From: Microtetraspora niveoalba
GTDB taxonomy: Bacteria; Actinomycetota; Actinomycetes; Streptosporangiales; Streptosporangiaceae
Direction of reading: 5' to 3'
Length of the DNA stretch: 64,000 nucleotides
Assembly (NCBI RefSeq): GCF_001570405.1
Contig: NZ_BBYM01000018.1
Location: forward strand, 1-64,000
Shown: positions 1 to 7,887 of the stretch, in pieces
How positions within the stretch are numbered: the stretch's first letter is position 1
Layout of the letters: every line of letters begins with the position of its first letter
The notes under the pieces: model-generated
What the model was told of the DNA's origin: nothing
Database searches by the model: none
The model's input: the letters and a program-made list of their open reading frames with translations, nothing else
Position numbers and translations under genes: made by a program

Positions 1-27
1 GGCGGGCTCGGCGCGGCCGCTCCCGGT

Positions 28-1404
28 GTGCCGCGGACGGGCGCGCCCGCACCCGCTGGGCCGGCGCCCGGGTTGACCGCGGACCCGGTCGGGCACCTGC
101 TCCCCCGGCACGCGGACCTGCTCGCGCGGATGGAGCGGCTCGTCGCCGGCGCGCCGCGCGGCGTCCAGGCCCTCGACCACGTGGCCGCGACACCGGAAAC
201 GGCCGTGCGCCGGGCGCTGCTGCTGGACGCGCGGTTCTGGCTGCCGGGCGCGCGGCTGCTGTGCGTGGGCGACCACGACCTGACCTCGCTCGCGGTGGCG
301 CTGCTCCGCCCGGAGGTCGAGGTGACGGTGGTGGACATCGACGAGCGCATCCTCGCCTACATCGGCGAGCAGGCCGAGCGGCTCGGCCTCGACGTGCGCA
401 CCCGCTGGGCGGATCTGCGTCTCGGCCTGCCGCCCTCGGTCCACGAGTACGCGGACCTGGCCGTCACCGACCCGCCGTACACGCCGGAGGGCATCGGCCT
501 GTTCACCGCCCGCGCCTGCGAAGGGCTGCGGGATGTCGAGCAGGGCCGCGTCCTCCTGGCGTACGGCGCGGGCGAGCGGACACCGATGCTCGCGCTCAAG
601 GTCCAGAGCGCGCTCCATGACCTCAACCTCGCCTATGAGGCGATTTATCCGGACTTCAACCGGTACTTCGGCGCGGAGGCCATCGGCTCGGCCGCCGACA
701 TGTACGTCCTGCGCCCGACGACCAAGACCCGGCCCGCCGTGGCGGCGCGCACCGAACGCTTCGCCACCGCGATCTACACGCACGGCCCGCAGTCGGTGGA
801 ATCCCACGAGGCGGCGGGAGGCGTGGACGGCGCGGACGGGCTCGCGCGGTTCGCCCCCGGGGTGCTGGTGGGCGACTGGCCCAAGGACCTGCTCCCCAGG
901 ACCCCCAGGGCCAAGCTCGCCACCTGGCTCGCCAAGCCGTACGCGGCGGCCCCCGAGCGCGTCGCGATCGCCGTACCGGCCGGGCTGGAGGCCGCGCTGC
1001 CCCGGCTGCTGCTGGCGACGAGGGCGCGGCATGTGCGCGCCTACCTGGCAGCACCGCCGGAGGATCTCACGGCGCTGTCCGACCTGCTCTCCCCCGTGTA
1101 CGCGCTCTCCGCGCACGGCGCCGTCCTCGACGCGACGCGGCTGCCGGCGCCGGGAGAGGAGGAGTCGGGCGAACGGGCCGTTCTCCGCCGGATCCTGGAC
1201 AACGCGCACGGCAAGCTGGCCAACACCTGGCGCGAGGCGCTGACCAGGCTGCCCGGCGGACCGACCAAGAAGCAGGCCCGCTCGATCGTGGCCGCCGTCG
1301 CCCCCTGGTCGGCCGACGTCACTCCGCTCGAACTGCCCGCGCATCGCCTGCGGGAGCTGCCGGCCGCCGTGGCCGCGTCGCTGGTCCAGGCCGAACCGTC
1401 CTGA
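28..1404 (+). CDS. BpsA-like N4-bis(aminopropyl)spermidine synthase family protein
   Basis: Class I methyltransferase-fold aminopropyltransferase of the branched-chain polyamine synthase (BpsA, DUF43) family, which adds aminopropyl groups from decarboxylated S-adenosylmethionine to spermidine in thermophiles. Seen: a nucleotide-binding strand-turn (LLCVGDHD, about residues 78-85), an acidic strand end (VTVVDIDE, about 98-105) and the hallmark DPPYTPEGI motif near residue 149. The C-terminal third (about 250-458) is less typical and alanine-rich. The GTG at 28 has no Shine-Dalgarno sequence and the frame is open back to base 1, so the real start may lie left of the window. The exact substrate in a mesophilic actinomycete is unknown. 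It is convergent with pgm. Confidence 0.82.
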   Translation: MPRTGAPAPAGPAPGLTADPVGHLLPRHADLLARMERLVAGAPRGVQALDHVAATPETAVRRALLLDARFWLPGARLLCVGDHDLTSLAVALLRPEVEVTVVDIDERILAYIGEQAERLGLDVRTRWADLRLGLPPSVHEYADLAVTDPPYTPEGIGLFTARACEGLRDVEQGRVLLAYGAGERTPMLALKVQSALHDLNLAYEAIYPDFNRYFGAEAIGSAADMYVLRPTTKTRPAVAARTERFATAIYTHGPQSVESHEAAGGVDGADGLARFAPGVLVGDWPKDLLPRTPRAKLATWLAKPYAAAPERVAIAVPAGLEAALPRLLLATRARHVRAYLAAPPEDLTALSDLLSPVYALSAHGAVLDATRLPAPGEEESGERAVLRRILDNAHGKLANTWREALTRLPGGPTKKQARSIVAAVAPWSADVTPLELPAHRLRELPAAVAASLVQAEPS

Positions 1405-1459
1405 GCCGCCCGGCCCCGGGACGGCCGGCCGATCCCGGCCCGCGGCGGCGGTCACCGCG

Positions 1460-1561
1460 CCGTCGTCTCTGACGACGGGCACCGCGTCCGGTACGCGCCC
1501 GGCCCGGCACCGGGCTACCCGTCGCGCCCGTGCCCGGCCTTCCCGCGTGACGGGGCCGGGC
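1460..1561. terminator. Two stem-loops between convergent genes
   Basis: The 171-bp gap between the BpsA-like gene and pgm holds two inverted repeats. At 1460-1478 the arms CCGTCGTC and GACGACGG enclose a 3-nt loop; at 1532-1561 GCCCGGCC pairs with GGCCGGGC. Neither has a T-run, as is common for actinomycete terminators. A bidirectional terminator is inferred from the convergent context. Confidence 0.5.
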
Positions 1562-1575
1562 GCGGGCGGCGCCGG

Positions 1576-3216
1576 TCAGCCGCGCAGCGCGTCGCTCACC
1601 AGCCGCCGGGCCTCCTCCTGCACCTGGGCGAGGTGCTCGGCGCCGTGGAACGACTCGGCGTAGATCTTGTACACGTCCTCGGTGCCCGAGGGGCGGGCGG
1701 CGAACCACGCGTTGGCGGTGCAGACTTTGAGCCCGCCGATCGGCGCGCCGTTCCCGGGCGCCGTCGTCAGCACCTCGGTGATCGACTCACCCGCCAGGGT
1801 GTCGGCGGTGACCTGGCCGGCGGACAGCTTGGACAGCACCGCCTTCTCCTCGCGTGTCGCCGGGGCGTCCACCCGCGCGTACGCCGGGTTGCCGAAGCGG
1901 GTGACCAGGTCGGCGTACAACATGCTGGGCGAGCGGCCGGTGACGGCGAGCATCTCGGCGGCGAGCAGGGCCATGATGATGCCGTCCTTGTCGGTGGTCC
2001 ACACCGAGCCGTCGCGGCGCAGGAACGACGCGCCCGCGCTCTCCTCGCCGCCGAAGCCCAGCGATCCGTCGAGCAGACCGGGGACGAACCACTTGAATCC
2101 GACCGGGACCTCGACCAGCCGCCGGCCCAGGTCCGCCGCCACCCGGTCGATCATGCTGCTGCTGACCAGGGTCTTGCCGACTCCGGCCTCCGCCCGCCAG
2201 CCGGGCCGGTGGCCGTACAGGTAGGAGATGGCGGCGGCCAGGAAGTGGTTGGGGTTCAGCAGCCCGGCGTCCGGCGTGACGATGCCGTGCCGGTCGGCGT
2301 CCGCGTCGTTGCCGGTGGACACGTCGAAGGCGTCCCGGTTCGCGATCAGGGACGCCATCGCGTGCGGCGACGAGCAGTCCATGCGGATCTTGCCGTCCCA
2401 GTCGAGGGTCATGAACCGCCAGGTCGGGTCGACGAGCGGGTTCACCACGGTCAGGTCGAGCCGGTGCCGCTCGGCGATCTCCCCCCAGTACGCCACGGAC
2501 GCGCCGCCGAGCGGGTCGGCGCCGATCCGCACGCCCGCGTTCCTGATCGCGTCAAGGTCGAGCACGGAGCCGAGGTCGTCCACGTACGCGGCCAGGAAGT
2601 CGTAGCGGCCGGTCGTCTCCGCCGCGAGGGCCCGCGCGTACGGCACCCGCCTGACCTCCTTCATCCCGCCGGCGATCAGGGCGTTGGCCCGGTCCTGGAT
2701 CCACGTGGTGGCGTCGGTGTCCGCCGGGCCCCCGTTCGGCGGGTTGTACTTGAAGCCGCCGTCGGAGGGCGGGTTGTGCGACGGGGTGACCACGACGCCG
2801 TCCGCCAGGCCGGACGTGCGACCCCGGTTGTGGGTCAGGATGGCGTGCGAGACGGCCGGGGTCGGCGTGTAGCCGTCGCGGCTGTCGATCAGCACGGTCA
2901 CGCCGTTGGCGGCGAACACCTCGAGCGCCGACACCCGGGCGGGCTCGGACAGGGCGTGCGTGTCCGCGCCGAGGAACAGCGGCCCGTCCACGCCCTTGCT
3001 CGCCCTGAACTCGCAGATCGCCTGGCTGGTGGCGAGGATGTGGTCCTCGTTGAAGGCCGCGTTCAGCGCCGATCCGCGGTGCCCCGACGTACCGAAGGCC
3101 ACCCGCTGCCCCACCTGCCCGGGATCGGGGCGCAGCGCGTAGTACGCCGTGACGAGGCGGGCGACATCGACGAGATCGGACGGCCGGGCGGGCAGTCCCG
3201 CGCGCTCATGGGTCAT
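1576..3216 (-). CDS. pgm: Phosphoglucomutase (alpha-D-glucose-1,6-bisphosphate-dependent)
   Basis: Cytoplasmic enzyme that interconverts glucose 1-phosphate and glucose 6-phosphate, linking glycolysis with glycogen, trehalose and cell-wall sugar nucleotides. The 546-aa length is normal for the bacterial alpha-PGM family. Seen in order: TSGHRGS near the N terminus; the phosphoserine loop [15 protein letters not shown], whose Ser is the phosphorylated residue; the metal loop DADADRHG; the sugar loop GGEESAGAS; and the C-terminal phosphate loop ARPSGTED. All key residues are present. The ATG at 3216 is preceded by GGAGCGTGAGAAGCC, an adequate ribosome site. It stands alone on the minus strand with about 500 bp of non-coding DNA upstream. 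Confidence 0.97.
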   Translation of the reverse strand: MTHERAGLPARPSDLVDVARLVTAYYALRPDPGQVGQRVAFGTSGHRGSALNAAFNEDHILATSQAICEFRASKGVDGPLFLGADTHALSEPARVSALEVFAANGVTVLIDSRDGYTPTPAVSHAILTHNRGRTSGLADGVVVTPSHNPPSDGGFKYNPPNGGPADTDATTWIQDRANALIAGGMKEVRRVPYARALAAETTGRYDFLAAYVDDLGSVLDLDAIRNAGVRIGADPLGGASVAYWGEIAERHRLDLTVVNPLVDPTWRFMTLDWDGKIRMDCSSPHAMASLIANRDAFDVSTGNDADADRHGIVTPDAGLLNPNHFLAAAISYLYGHRPGWRAEAGVGKTLVSSSMIDRVAADLGRRLVEVPVGFKWFVPGLLDGSLGFGGEESAGASFLRRDGSVWTTDKDGIIMALLAAEMLAVTGRSPSMLYADLVTRFGNPAYARVDAPATREEKAVLSKLSAGQVTADTLAGESITEVLTTAPGNGAPIGGLKVCTANAWFAARPSGTEDVYKIYAESFHGAEHLAQVQEEARRLVSDALRG

Positions 3217-3710
3217 GGCTTCTCACGCTCCTTCAACGCCGGCCCCACCCGGGCCGGCCCACCGGCCTTCAGCGGGCCGCCACGCCGGCCCGCGTGTCGG
3301 CCGGTCACAACAGGACACTCACAAGACCTACGGATCAGTCTGCCGCATCGCCACCGGCCGCCCGATGCACGCGCCGCACCCCTGTGGACGAGCCGCTTCT
3401 CATCGCACCTGTCCCGGTGCGGGACGGCCCCGGCCGGAGAAGATCGGCAGGCTTTCGAACATACAGTGGACGCGCGGTGCGGCACGATCCTCAAGTTGCG
3501 CGTCGATCGGCCTCATAAGTGACAACGTGGAAGCTCCGCCGCCGGACCCGGCCGCGCCCGCACACCGCTCCGCCGTAACTCCCGCGGCTCCCGCGGCTCA
3601 CCCGCGGACTAATGGCCCGGCCGAGGGACGACGACCGGATGTGAGTGCGCCCCGCCGCCTGCTCGGCGTATTCGAGGGGTCGTCGCCACATAGCCGAGAA
3701 AGCCGTGGCA
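3217..3710. other. Intergenic stretch upstream of pgm
   Basis: About 490 bp between the pgm start and the oxidoreductase remnant. Open frames here are short, with no supporting ribosome sites and no recognisable protein. GC falls a little around 3430-3530, where the pgm promoter is expected, but I cannot assign -35/-10 boxes with confidence. Confidence 0.4.
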
Positions 3711-3896
3711 TCAGCCCGCCCGCAGGGCCGCCGCCAGCGGTTCCAGCACCGACGGGTGGTAGGGCGGTCGCAGGTAGACGATCGCGAGGTCCGCTCCGGC
3801 CTCGGCGAACGCGCGCGCGGCGGCGGCCGTCGCGGCCGGGTCGCCGTCGTGGCGCACCTGACAGGAAATGCGGATGCCGGACGGGAGACGTGTCAC
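3711..3896 (-). pseudogene. C-terminal remnant of a luciferase-like (F420-dependent) oxidoreductase
   Basis: Only 61 codons are left. The segment ARAFAEAGADLAIVYLRPP followed by LEPLAAALR resembles the last helix-strand-helix of F420-dependent LLM-class oxidoreductases, whose full length is about 280-300 aa. No barrel-forming N-terminal part is present: upstream lies the terminator hairpin of the neighbouring carboxymuconolactone decarboxylase gene. The GTG at 3896 has no ribosome site. It is most simply a decayed 3' end. The family assignment rests on a short stretch. Confidence 0.5.
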
Positions 3897-3897
3897 C

Positions 3898-3955
3898 GGC
3901 GGGGCGTCATCCCTCGACTCGGGAGGCGCGGCCTCCGGAAGGATGACGCCCCGCC
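3898..3955 (-). terminator. Long stem-loop after the carboxymuconolactone decarboxylase gene
   Basis: A perfect 15-bp inverted repeat (GGCGGGGCGTCATCC at 3898-3912, complement at 3941-3955) holds a smaller inner hairpin (GGAGGC/GCCTCC). It begins five bases past the stop codon of the minus-strand gene. There is no U-tract, but stem length and position fit an actinomycete terminator. Confidence 0.75.
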
Positions 3956-3959
3956 CGGC

Positions 3960-4409
3960 TCACCAGGTCTTGCCGGCCTGCTCCCGGATCGTACGGTTGA
4001 TCCGGTTGTAGAAGTTGGTCAGCGCGATCTCCAGGTTGATCGCGGACAGCTGCTTCTCGTCGAAGTGGGCGGCGGCGGCGTCCCAGACCTCGTCGGTCAC
4101 GCCCGGCGCGCCGTCCTGGATCCGGGTGGCGGCCTCGGCCAGCGCGAGCGCTGCCCGCTCCGCCTCCGTGAAGAACGGCGTCTCGCGCCAGGCGACCACG
4201 TTGTGCAGCCGCTCATCGGTCTCTCCATGCTTCTTGGCCGCCGCGACCCCGGCGAAGACGCACGGGCTGCAGCCGTTGATCTGGCTCACCCGCAGGTGGA
4301 CCAGATCGAGCACGAGCGGGTCCACGCCACCGGTGTGGATCGCCTTGTAGAGGTGCTGGATCGCCGTCGTCACGTCGGCGTTCGCCCGGCTCTTCATGCG
4401 TGCTTCCAT
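3960..4409 (-). CDS. Carboxymuconolactone decarboxylase / AhpD-family protein (ECF41 partner)
   Basis: A 149-aa all-helical member of the CMD/AhpD family, cytoplasmic, with a redox CxxC pair (CSPC, about residues 52-55) in the AhpD-like motif, so peroxidase or reductase activity is more likely than lactone decarboxylation. The histidine usually three residues after the second Cys is displaced (CSPCVFAGVAAAKKHGE). The ATG at 4409 follows AAGGAG at good spacing. It is divergent from an ECF41 sigma factor, and ECF41 factors are known to control a neighbouring COE gene (carboxymuconolactone decarboxylase, oxidoreductase or epimerase). An ECF41-type promoter sits just upstream at 4462-4488. Confidence 0.93.
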   Translation of the reverse strand: MEARMKSRANADVTTAIQHLYKAIHTGGVDPLVLDLVHLRVSQINGCSPCVFAGVAAAKKHGETDERLHNVVAWRETPFFTEAERAALALAEAATRIQDGAPGVTDEVWDAAAAHFDEKQLSAINLEIALTNFYNRINRTIREQAGKTW

Positions 4410-4461
4410 GGGTTTGCTCCTTCATCGGTTACCTGTGCCCTTCCGGGCCCGTCATCCCCAT

Positions 4462-4488
4462 GACGGAGCAGATCCGAGGAAGGTAACA
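4462..4488 (-). promoter_or_regulatory. ECF41-type promoter
   Basis: Read on the minus strand: TGTTACC (4488-4482), 16 bp, then CGTC (4465-4462). The described ECF41 consensus is TGTCACA-N16-CGTC, so five of seven -35 bases, the whole -10 and the exact spacer match. It points at the decarboxylase gene, about 53 bp from its ATG. The -35 box overlaps the Shine-Dalgarno region of the sigma gene on the other strand. Confidence 0.8.
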
Positions 4489-4490
4489 CC

Positions 4491-5369
4491 ATGTCCGAAA
4501 CCGGCCCGACGGTCCAATTGGCGGAGACGTTCGAGGCCCAGCGCGACCGCCTGCGCGCGGTCGCCTACCGCATGCTCGGATCGCACGCCGACGCCGAGGA
4601 CGTGGTCCAGGAGGCCTGGCTGCGGCTCTCCCGCCAGGACACCGCGACCATTCACAACTTCGCCGGCTGGCTGACCACCGTCGTCGGCCGGATCAGCCTC
4701 GACGTCCTGCGATCGCGCCAGGCCCGCCCCGAGGCGTCATACGACGACCGGCTGCCCGAGCTGGTGGTGACGGTCGACGACGGCCCCGCGCCAGAGGACG
4801 ACGTGGCGCTCGCGGACTCGGTCGGGCTCGCGCTCCTCGTCGTCCTGCAGTCGCTCGGGCCGAGCGAGCGGCTGGCGTTCGTGCTGCACGACCTGTTCGC
4901 GGTGCCGTTCGCCGAGATCGGCCAGATCCTCGGCAGGTCCACCGACGCCACCAAGATGCTCGCCAGCCGCGCCCGCAGGAAGGTGCGGGCGACCGAGCGG
5001 GCGGCGGCCGCCGGACGGGAGCAGCGAGAGGTGGTCCACGCCTTCCTGGCGGCGGCCCGCCGCGGCGACTTCGAGGGATTGCTGCGTGTACTCGACCCCG
5101 AGGTGAGGCTGACCGTCGACACCCCTGACGGTGTGGTCGTCGCCCTCGGCGCCACCAAGGTCGCCGCCGGCGCGCGGCTGGCCGCCGGAGCGGCCGCACG
5201 AGGGCGGGCGGTGCTCGTCAACGGCCTTCCCGGGATCCTGTCCTGGCGGGAGGACGGCGCCCCGCTCTCGGTCATCGCGTTCACCGTCGTCGACGGCCGG
5301 ATCGCCGGCATCGCGGTCGTGGCCGACCCGGCCAGGCTCGCGTCGATGAACCTGCCGGATCCGGGGTGA
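4491..5369 (+). CDS. ECF41-family RNA polymerase sigma factor (SigJ-like) with SnoaL-like C-terminal domain
   Basis: Extracytoplasmic-function sigma factor of 292 aa. Region 2 (about residues 10-80) carries AYRMLGSHADAEDVVQEAWLR for core binding and -10 recognition. Region 4 (about 115-170) has LGPSERLAFVLHDLFAVPF and a helix-turn-helix recognising the -35. A SnoaL/NTF2-like domain of about 110 aa follows, as in ECF41, where it replaces a classical anti-sigma factor. The family's NPDKL-like motif appears as ADPARL near the end and a DGR turn precedes it. AGGAAGG lies 7 nt before the ATG at 4491. The likely target is the divergent CMD gene, through the promoter at 4462-4488. Confidence 0.95.
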   Translation: MSETGPTVQLAETFEAQRDRLRAVAYRMLGSHADAEDVVQEAWLRLSRQDTATIHNFAGWLTTVVGRISLDVLRSRQARPEASYDDRLPELVVTVDDGPAPEDDVALADSVGLALLVVLQSLGPSERLAFVLHDLFAVPFAEIGQILGRSTDATKMLASRARRKVRATERAAAAGREQREVVHAFLAAARRGDFEGLLRVLDPEVRLTVDTPDGVVVALGATKVAAGARLAAGAAARGRAVLVNGLPGILSWREDGAPLSVIAFTVVDGRIAGIAVVADPARLASMNLPDPG

Positions 5370-5387
5370 GTCGCTGCCGGGGCGAAC

Positions 5388-5415
5388 GCCCCGCTCTCCG
5401 GCCGGAGAGCGGGGC
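5388..5415. terminator. Bidirectional stem-loop between sigma factor and arsI
   Basis: A near-perfect 28-bp palindrome: GCCCCGCTCTCC, loop GGCC, then the exact complement. It lies between two convergent genes and can form the same hairpin in either transcript. Confidence 0.8.
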
Positions 5416-5434
5416 CATATCCCTGTCGTTCGGA

Positions 5435-5926
5435 TCAGGCGCCGCAGGCGCAGCCGGTCGCCGCGACTCCCTGGGGCCGGCTGGAGTCGACGGGGGGCTC
5501 GTCGTTCCCACAGCAGGCGTCGCCGCTGCTGGTGACGGCGGCGCTCTTGCCGAGGGTGTCGGCGTCGTCCTTGACCACGTAGACCTCCCACGGCTCGGCG
5601 CCGGGGCCGTGGACCCACACCTTGTCCTGCAGCGCGTAGCAGCAGGAGGTGTCGTTCTCCTCGAACGTGGCCAGGCCCGCCTCCTTCAGCCGCTCGGTGC
5701 CGGCCGTGACCTCGTCGGTGGAGGAGACCTGGACTCCGAGGTGGTCCAGGCGGGTCTCCTGTCCGGCCTCCCCCTCGAACAGCACGAGCTTCAGCGGCGG
5801 CTCGGTGATGGCGAAGTTGGCGTATCCCTCCCGGCGCTTGGCCGGTTCGGTGCCGAACAGCTTGGAGTAGAAGGCGATCGAGCCTTCCAGGTCGGAGACG
5901 CGCAGGGCGAGCTGGACGCGGGACAT
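5435..5926 (-). CDS. arsI: ArsI/CadI-family metalloenzyme (organoarsenical C-As lyase-like dioxygenase)
   Basis: Vicinal-oxygen-chelate (glyoxalase/dioxygenase fold) protein of 163 aa. ArsI enzymes cleave the C-As bond of trivalent methyl or aromatic arsenicals with Fe(II) and O2; the closely related CadI is a cadmium-induced protein of mycobacteria. Seen: an N-terminal VQLALRVSDLEGSIAFYSKLFG strand-helix, DHLGVQV with a metal-ligand His, the substrate-thiol segment TSCCYALQDKVWV, and the metal-ligand Glu in EPWEVYVV. The C-terminal tail has further cysteines (ACCGN and CACGA), typical of the family. AAGGAGG precedes the ATG at 5926. It is divergent from an ArsR repressor; no arsB or arsC is nearby. 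Confidence 0.9.
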   Translation of the reverse strand: MSRVQLALRVSDLEGSIAFYSKLFGTEPAKRREGYANFAITEPPLKLVLFEGEAGQETRLDHLGVQVSSTDEVTAGTERLKEAGLATFEENDTSCCYALQDKVWVHGPGAEPWEVYVVKDDADTLGKSAAVTSSGDACCGNDEPPVDSSRPQGVAATGCACGA

Positions 5927-5980
5927 CTGGTCCTCCTTGGACGAGTGGGCGAGTGGTGGACGTCCACCACGAGCGCTGTC

Positions 5981-6056
5981 TAGATGGATGTCTAATCAGA
6001 GCCCGCCGTCAGCTTGCAGGCTGATTAGAAGTCCGTCAAGTTAGATGTATGTCGAA
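5981..6056. promoter_or_regulatory. Paired ArsR-type operator boxes in the arsI-arsR divergent region
   Basis: Two copies of TTmGACATmCATCTA occur on the minus strand: TTAGACATCCATCTA (5995-5981) and TTCGACATACATCTA (6056-6042), identical at 13 of 15 positions and 61 bp apart. Between them lies a separate 9-bp inverted repeat, TCTAATCAG (5991-5999) and CTGATTAGA (6021-6029). The right box overlaps the arsR start codon. Binding of the repressor to both boxes, controlling both genes, is inferred. Confidence 0.65.
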
Positions 6057-6429
6057 ACAAGAGTTGCCGGTCCTCCAGCCCCTCGCGAGCGACACCGGCA
6101 GCACGGCCTGCTGTACGCCGCCGACCCGTGAACCCCTCGGCCAGGCCGACGCCGAAGAACTGGCCCCACTGTTCAAGGCCATCGCCGACCCGGTACGGCT
6201 GCGGCTGCTGTCCCTCATCGCCTGCCATGAGGGCGGCGAAGCGTGCGTGTGCGACCTGACCGACGCCTTCGACCTCACCGGACCGACCATCAGCCATCAC
6301 CTGAAGGTCCTCCGGAAGGCCGGCTTGATCGACTGCGAGCGGCGCGGCACCTGGGTCTACTACTGGATCAATCCGGCCGTGCTGGAGCGGCTGTCGGCGA
6401 TCCTGGGCCCGCGCCGCGGCACGTCCTAG
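6049..6429 (+). CDS. ArsR/SmtB-family metal-sensing repressor
   Basis: Winged helix-turn-helix repressor of 126 aa that leaves DNA on binding As(III) or soft metals. Seen: AIADPVRLRLLSLI (helix 2-3), a metal-site motif EACVCDLTDAF at the start of the recognition region, the recognition helix TGPTISHHLKVLRKAGLI and the wing ERRGTWVYYWI. A further Cys pair (ACC, about residues 20-22) in the N-terminal extension may contribute thiolate ligands, as in actinobacterial arsenic sensors. No Shine-Dalgarno sequence precedes the ATG at 6049; a leaderless transcript is possible. It is divergent from arsI and probably autoregulated through the boxes at 5981-6056. Confidence 0.92.
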   Translation: MSKQELPVLQPLASDTGSTACCTPPTREPLGQADAEELAPLFKAIADPVRLRLLSLIACHEGGEACVCDLTDAFDLTGPTISHHLKVLRKAGLIDCERRGTWVYYWINPAVLERLSAILGPRRGTS

Positions 6430-6568
6430 ACGGCCCGTCGCTCGCGCCGACGCCCGCGGATGGACCCGTCCGCGCGGTCCAGGCGCTCGACGGCCCCGCC
6501 GCCCGGCGCGTCCTGGACGGACCAGATGTGAGCCGCGACGTGACAGGAGTGGGGATACGAGCACCACC

Positions 6569-6817
6569 ATGGAGCGAGAGAGCACCGAGTACCTGTACTT
6601 CGGCAGCACTGGGCAGCCGCCCAGCGTGGGGGTGGAGGTGGCGTTCCTCGCCGCCGAGGTCCGGCCGACGTCCGGGGACTGGAAGGCCGCGGTCGTGGTG
6701 ACCTCGGAGCACGCGCTGTGGGCCGACGCTGTGTCGAGCGGTGTGGTCAGGAAGGTCACGACCGATACGTTGGCGAGCCCCAGGAGCGAATGCATTTCCA
6801 CGCCAACGCGATCATGA
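6569..6817 (+). pseudogene. Truncated hypothetical protein
   Basis: The first 58 or so residues (RESTEYLYFGSTGQPP onwards, then VGVEVAFLAAEVRPTSGDWK and ALWADAVSSGV) have the codon bias of a real high-GC gene. Then the frame runs into VRKVTTDTLASPRSE, which is antisense to the 3' end of the minus-strand DUF3592 gene and unlike the preceding part. I read this as a small gene whose 3' end was replaced when the neighbouring low-GC DNA arrived. I do not recognise the family. There is no clear ribosome site before the ATG at 6569. Confidence 0.4.
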
Positions 6818-7184
6818 GAAGGATCTCTAAGGGGATAATTACATAATGGTGTGAGAGGCTCGTAATACCGGCGCTGATGACACGGTCAGGATGGACCGGG
6901 TCATAGAGGATGTCCAACGAATCGCCAGTACCGATTTCTGAGGCATCGATCGAATCCGACACGTTGGTCGTGACGTGGTTCCCGGTGAGCGTGGAGAAGG
7001 TCACAGTGACGAGATCCCCCCTATACCGGAAATGCTGTGCATCAACGACCGTTGCCTCGGCCTGAACCCCTCGCGCCAGGATCGTTCTGGTCTGGTTCAT
7101 CTCGAAGACCGAGAAAATGGTGAGCGCCAGGATGGAGAGCGCGAGCAAGCCGCACGTTGCGGTACCGATCGAGGGGAGTCGCAC
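6756..7184 (-). CDS. DUF3592-like membrane protein
   Basis: A 142-aa protein with one membrane helix near the N terminus (TCGLLALSILALTIFSVFE) and one near the C terminus (HHYVIIPLEILLMIALAW), with an extracytoplasmic beta-rich domain between them. Residues 35-100 (ARGVQAEATVVDAQHFRYRG, later DSLDILYDPVHPDRV) show the DUF3592 pattern: a Gly, an A/V-x-A-x-V strand, then a late Y-P-x-x-P turn. The function of the family is unknown. The start is GTG at 7184. GC and codon choice (AGA, ATA and TTT codons) are clearly lower than in flanking genes, suggesting recent transfer. Its 3' end overlaps the truncated ORF on the plus strand. Confidence 0.7.
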   Translation of the reverse strand: MRLPSIGTATCGLLALSILALTIFSVFEMNQTRTILARGVQAEATVVDAQHFRYRGDLVTVTFSTLTGNHVTTNVSDSIDASEIGTGDSLDILYDPVHPDRVISAGITSLSHHYVIIPLEILLMIALAWKCIRSWGSPTYRS

Positions 7185-7244
7185 AAAAGGTTAACGTGGA
7201 CATTGGCGGACGAAGTTCCTTGGCATCGTCCACTCAACTGTGAG

Positions 7245-7616
7245 TTATGTTGAGGCGGCCGGCTGGGTCAACTGCGCTCCGGGCCGGTGACCGTCAGCCG
7301 ATCGTCGCTCGCCATACGCGTCCCGCTGGGCCTCCGACAGGCCGAACTTGGCGTCGCCGGCGTTCTCCAGGCCAAAGCACCATGACCCAGTAGGTGAGGC
7401 CGCACCCGGCCACCCACTTCTGATAGCCGCGCTTGCCAGCCAACTCGTACGCCTCGGCGCCTCGGCGTGCAGCGCGCGGAGCAGGGCGCGGAGCAGGGCG
7501 CGCACGGCCTCGATCTCGGCCTCGAACCGGTGCAGCCCCTGCCGCAAAGGGCCGAGGGTCTGCTCAGCCTTGGCCGTGTCTCCGGCGAAGATCGCCGCGT
7601 CGAAGCGGGCCATCAC
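7245..7616 (-). pseudogene. Decayed helical protein gene with frameshifts
   Basis: The frame opens as ARFDAAIFAGDTAKAEQTL then FEAEIEAVRALLRALLRAL, a helical, gene-like stretch. From about 7462 down to 7385 the sense moves to another frame, which reads AYELAGKRGYQKWVAGCGL then TYWVMVLWP, before the first frame resumes with LENAGDAKFGLSEAQRDAYGE. The local repeats GCGCCGAG and GCGCGGAGCAGG suggest small tandem duplications caused the shifts. The frame is open upstream of 7616, so the N terminus may be longer. The family is not recognised. Confidence 0.5.
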
Positions 7617-7764
7617 CTCGGCCAGGTAGTCCGGTTCCCTGGGTATGAGCCGTCTCGGCGCAGAGCGACTCGATATAGGAGACGACCGAGCGTCCCTATC
7701 GGATTGCTGCTCCCCTGCCTATCTCTTCACCCGAAGCGCTGCCGGGCCAAGCCTGTACGCGCGT

Positions 7765-7795
7765 GCGCCCCGTCGCCTGGACGGCGGCGGGGCGC
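7765..7795. terminator. GC-rich stem-loop followed by TTTC
   Basis: Arms GCGCCCCGTCGCC (7765-7777) and GGCGGCGGGGCGC (7783-7795) pair at 12 of 13 positions around a 5-nt loop, followed on the plus strand by TTTC. It lies about 90 bp beyond the end of the nucleoside hydrolase gene. No plus-strand gene ends here, so it may terminate the minus-strand operon or be left over from the decayed region. Confidence 0.45.
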
Positions 7796-7887
7796 TTTCA
7801 TGATCGCGCGTCACGCGTGCGTCATGATCTCGGCGGAACGTGGAGTGTCCTGGAGGATTCCCGAAAGGCGTCTCTACGGCTCAGCGG

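Noticed and set aside
3455-3470. TTCGAACATACAG looked like an SOS (LexA) box
   Set aside because: Only one half (CGAAC) is present; the GTTCG half at 4-bp spacing is missing and no SOS gene follows.
1633-3522. Very long plus-strand frame opposite pgm
   Set aside because: Composition (Arg/Val/Gly/His-rich) and lack of motifs show it is the antisense shadow of a clear phosphoglucomutase gene, as with several other long frames opposite high-GC genes.
6569-7616. Prophage or insertion sequence in the low-GC stretch
   Set aside because: No transposase, integrase, terminal inverted repeat or target duplication was found.
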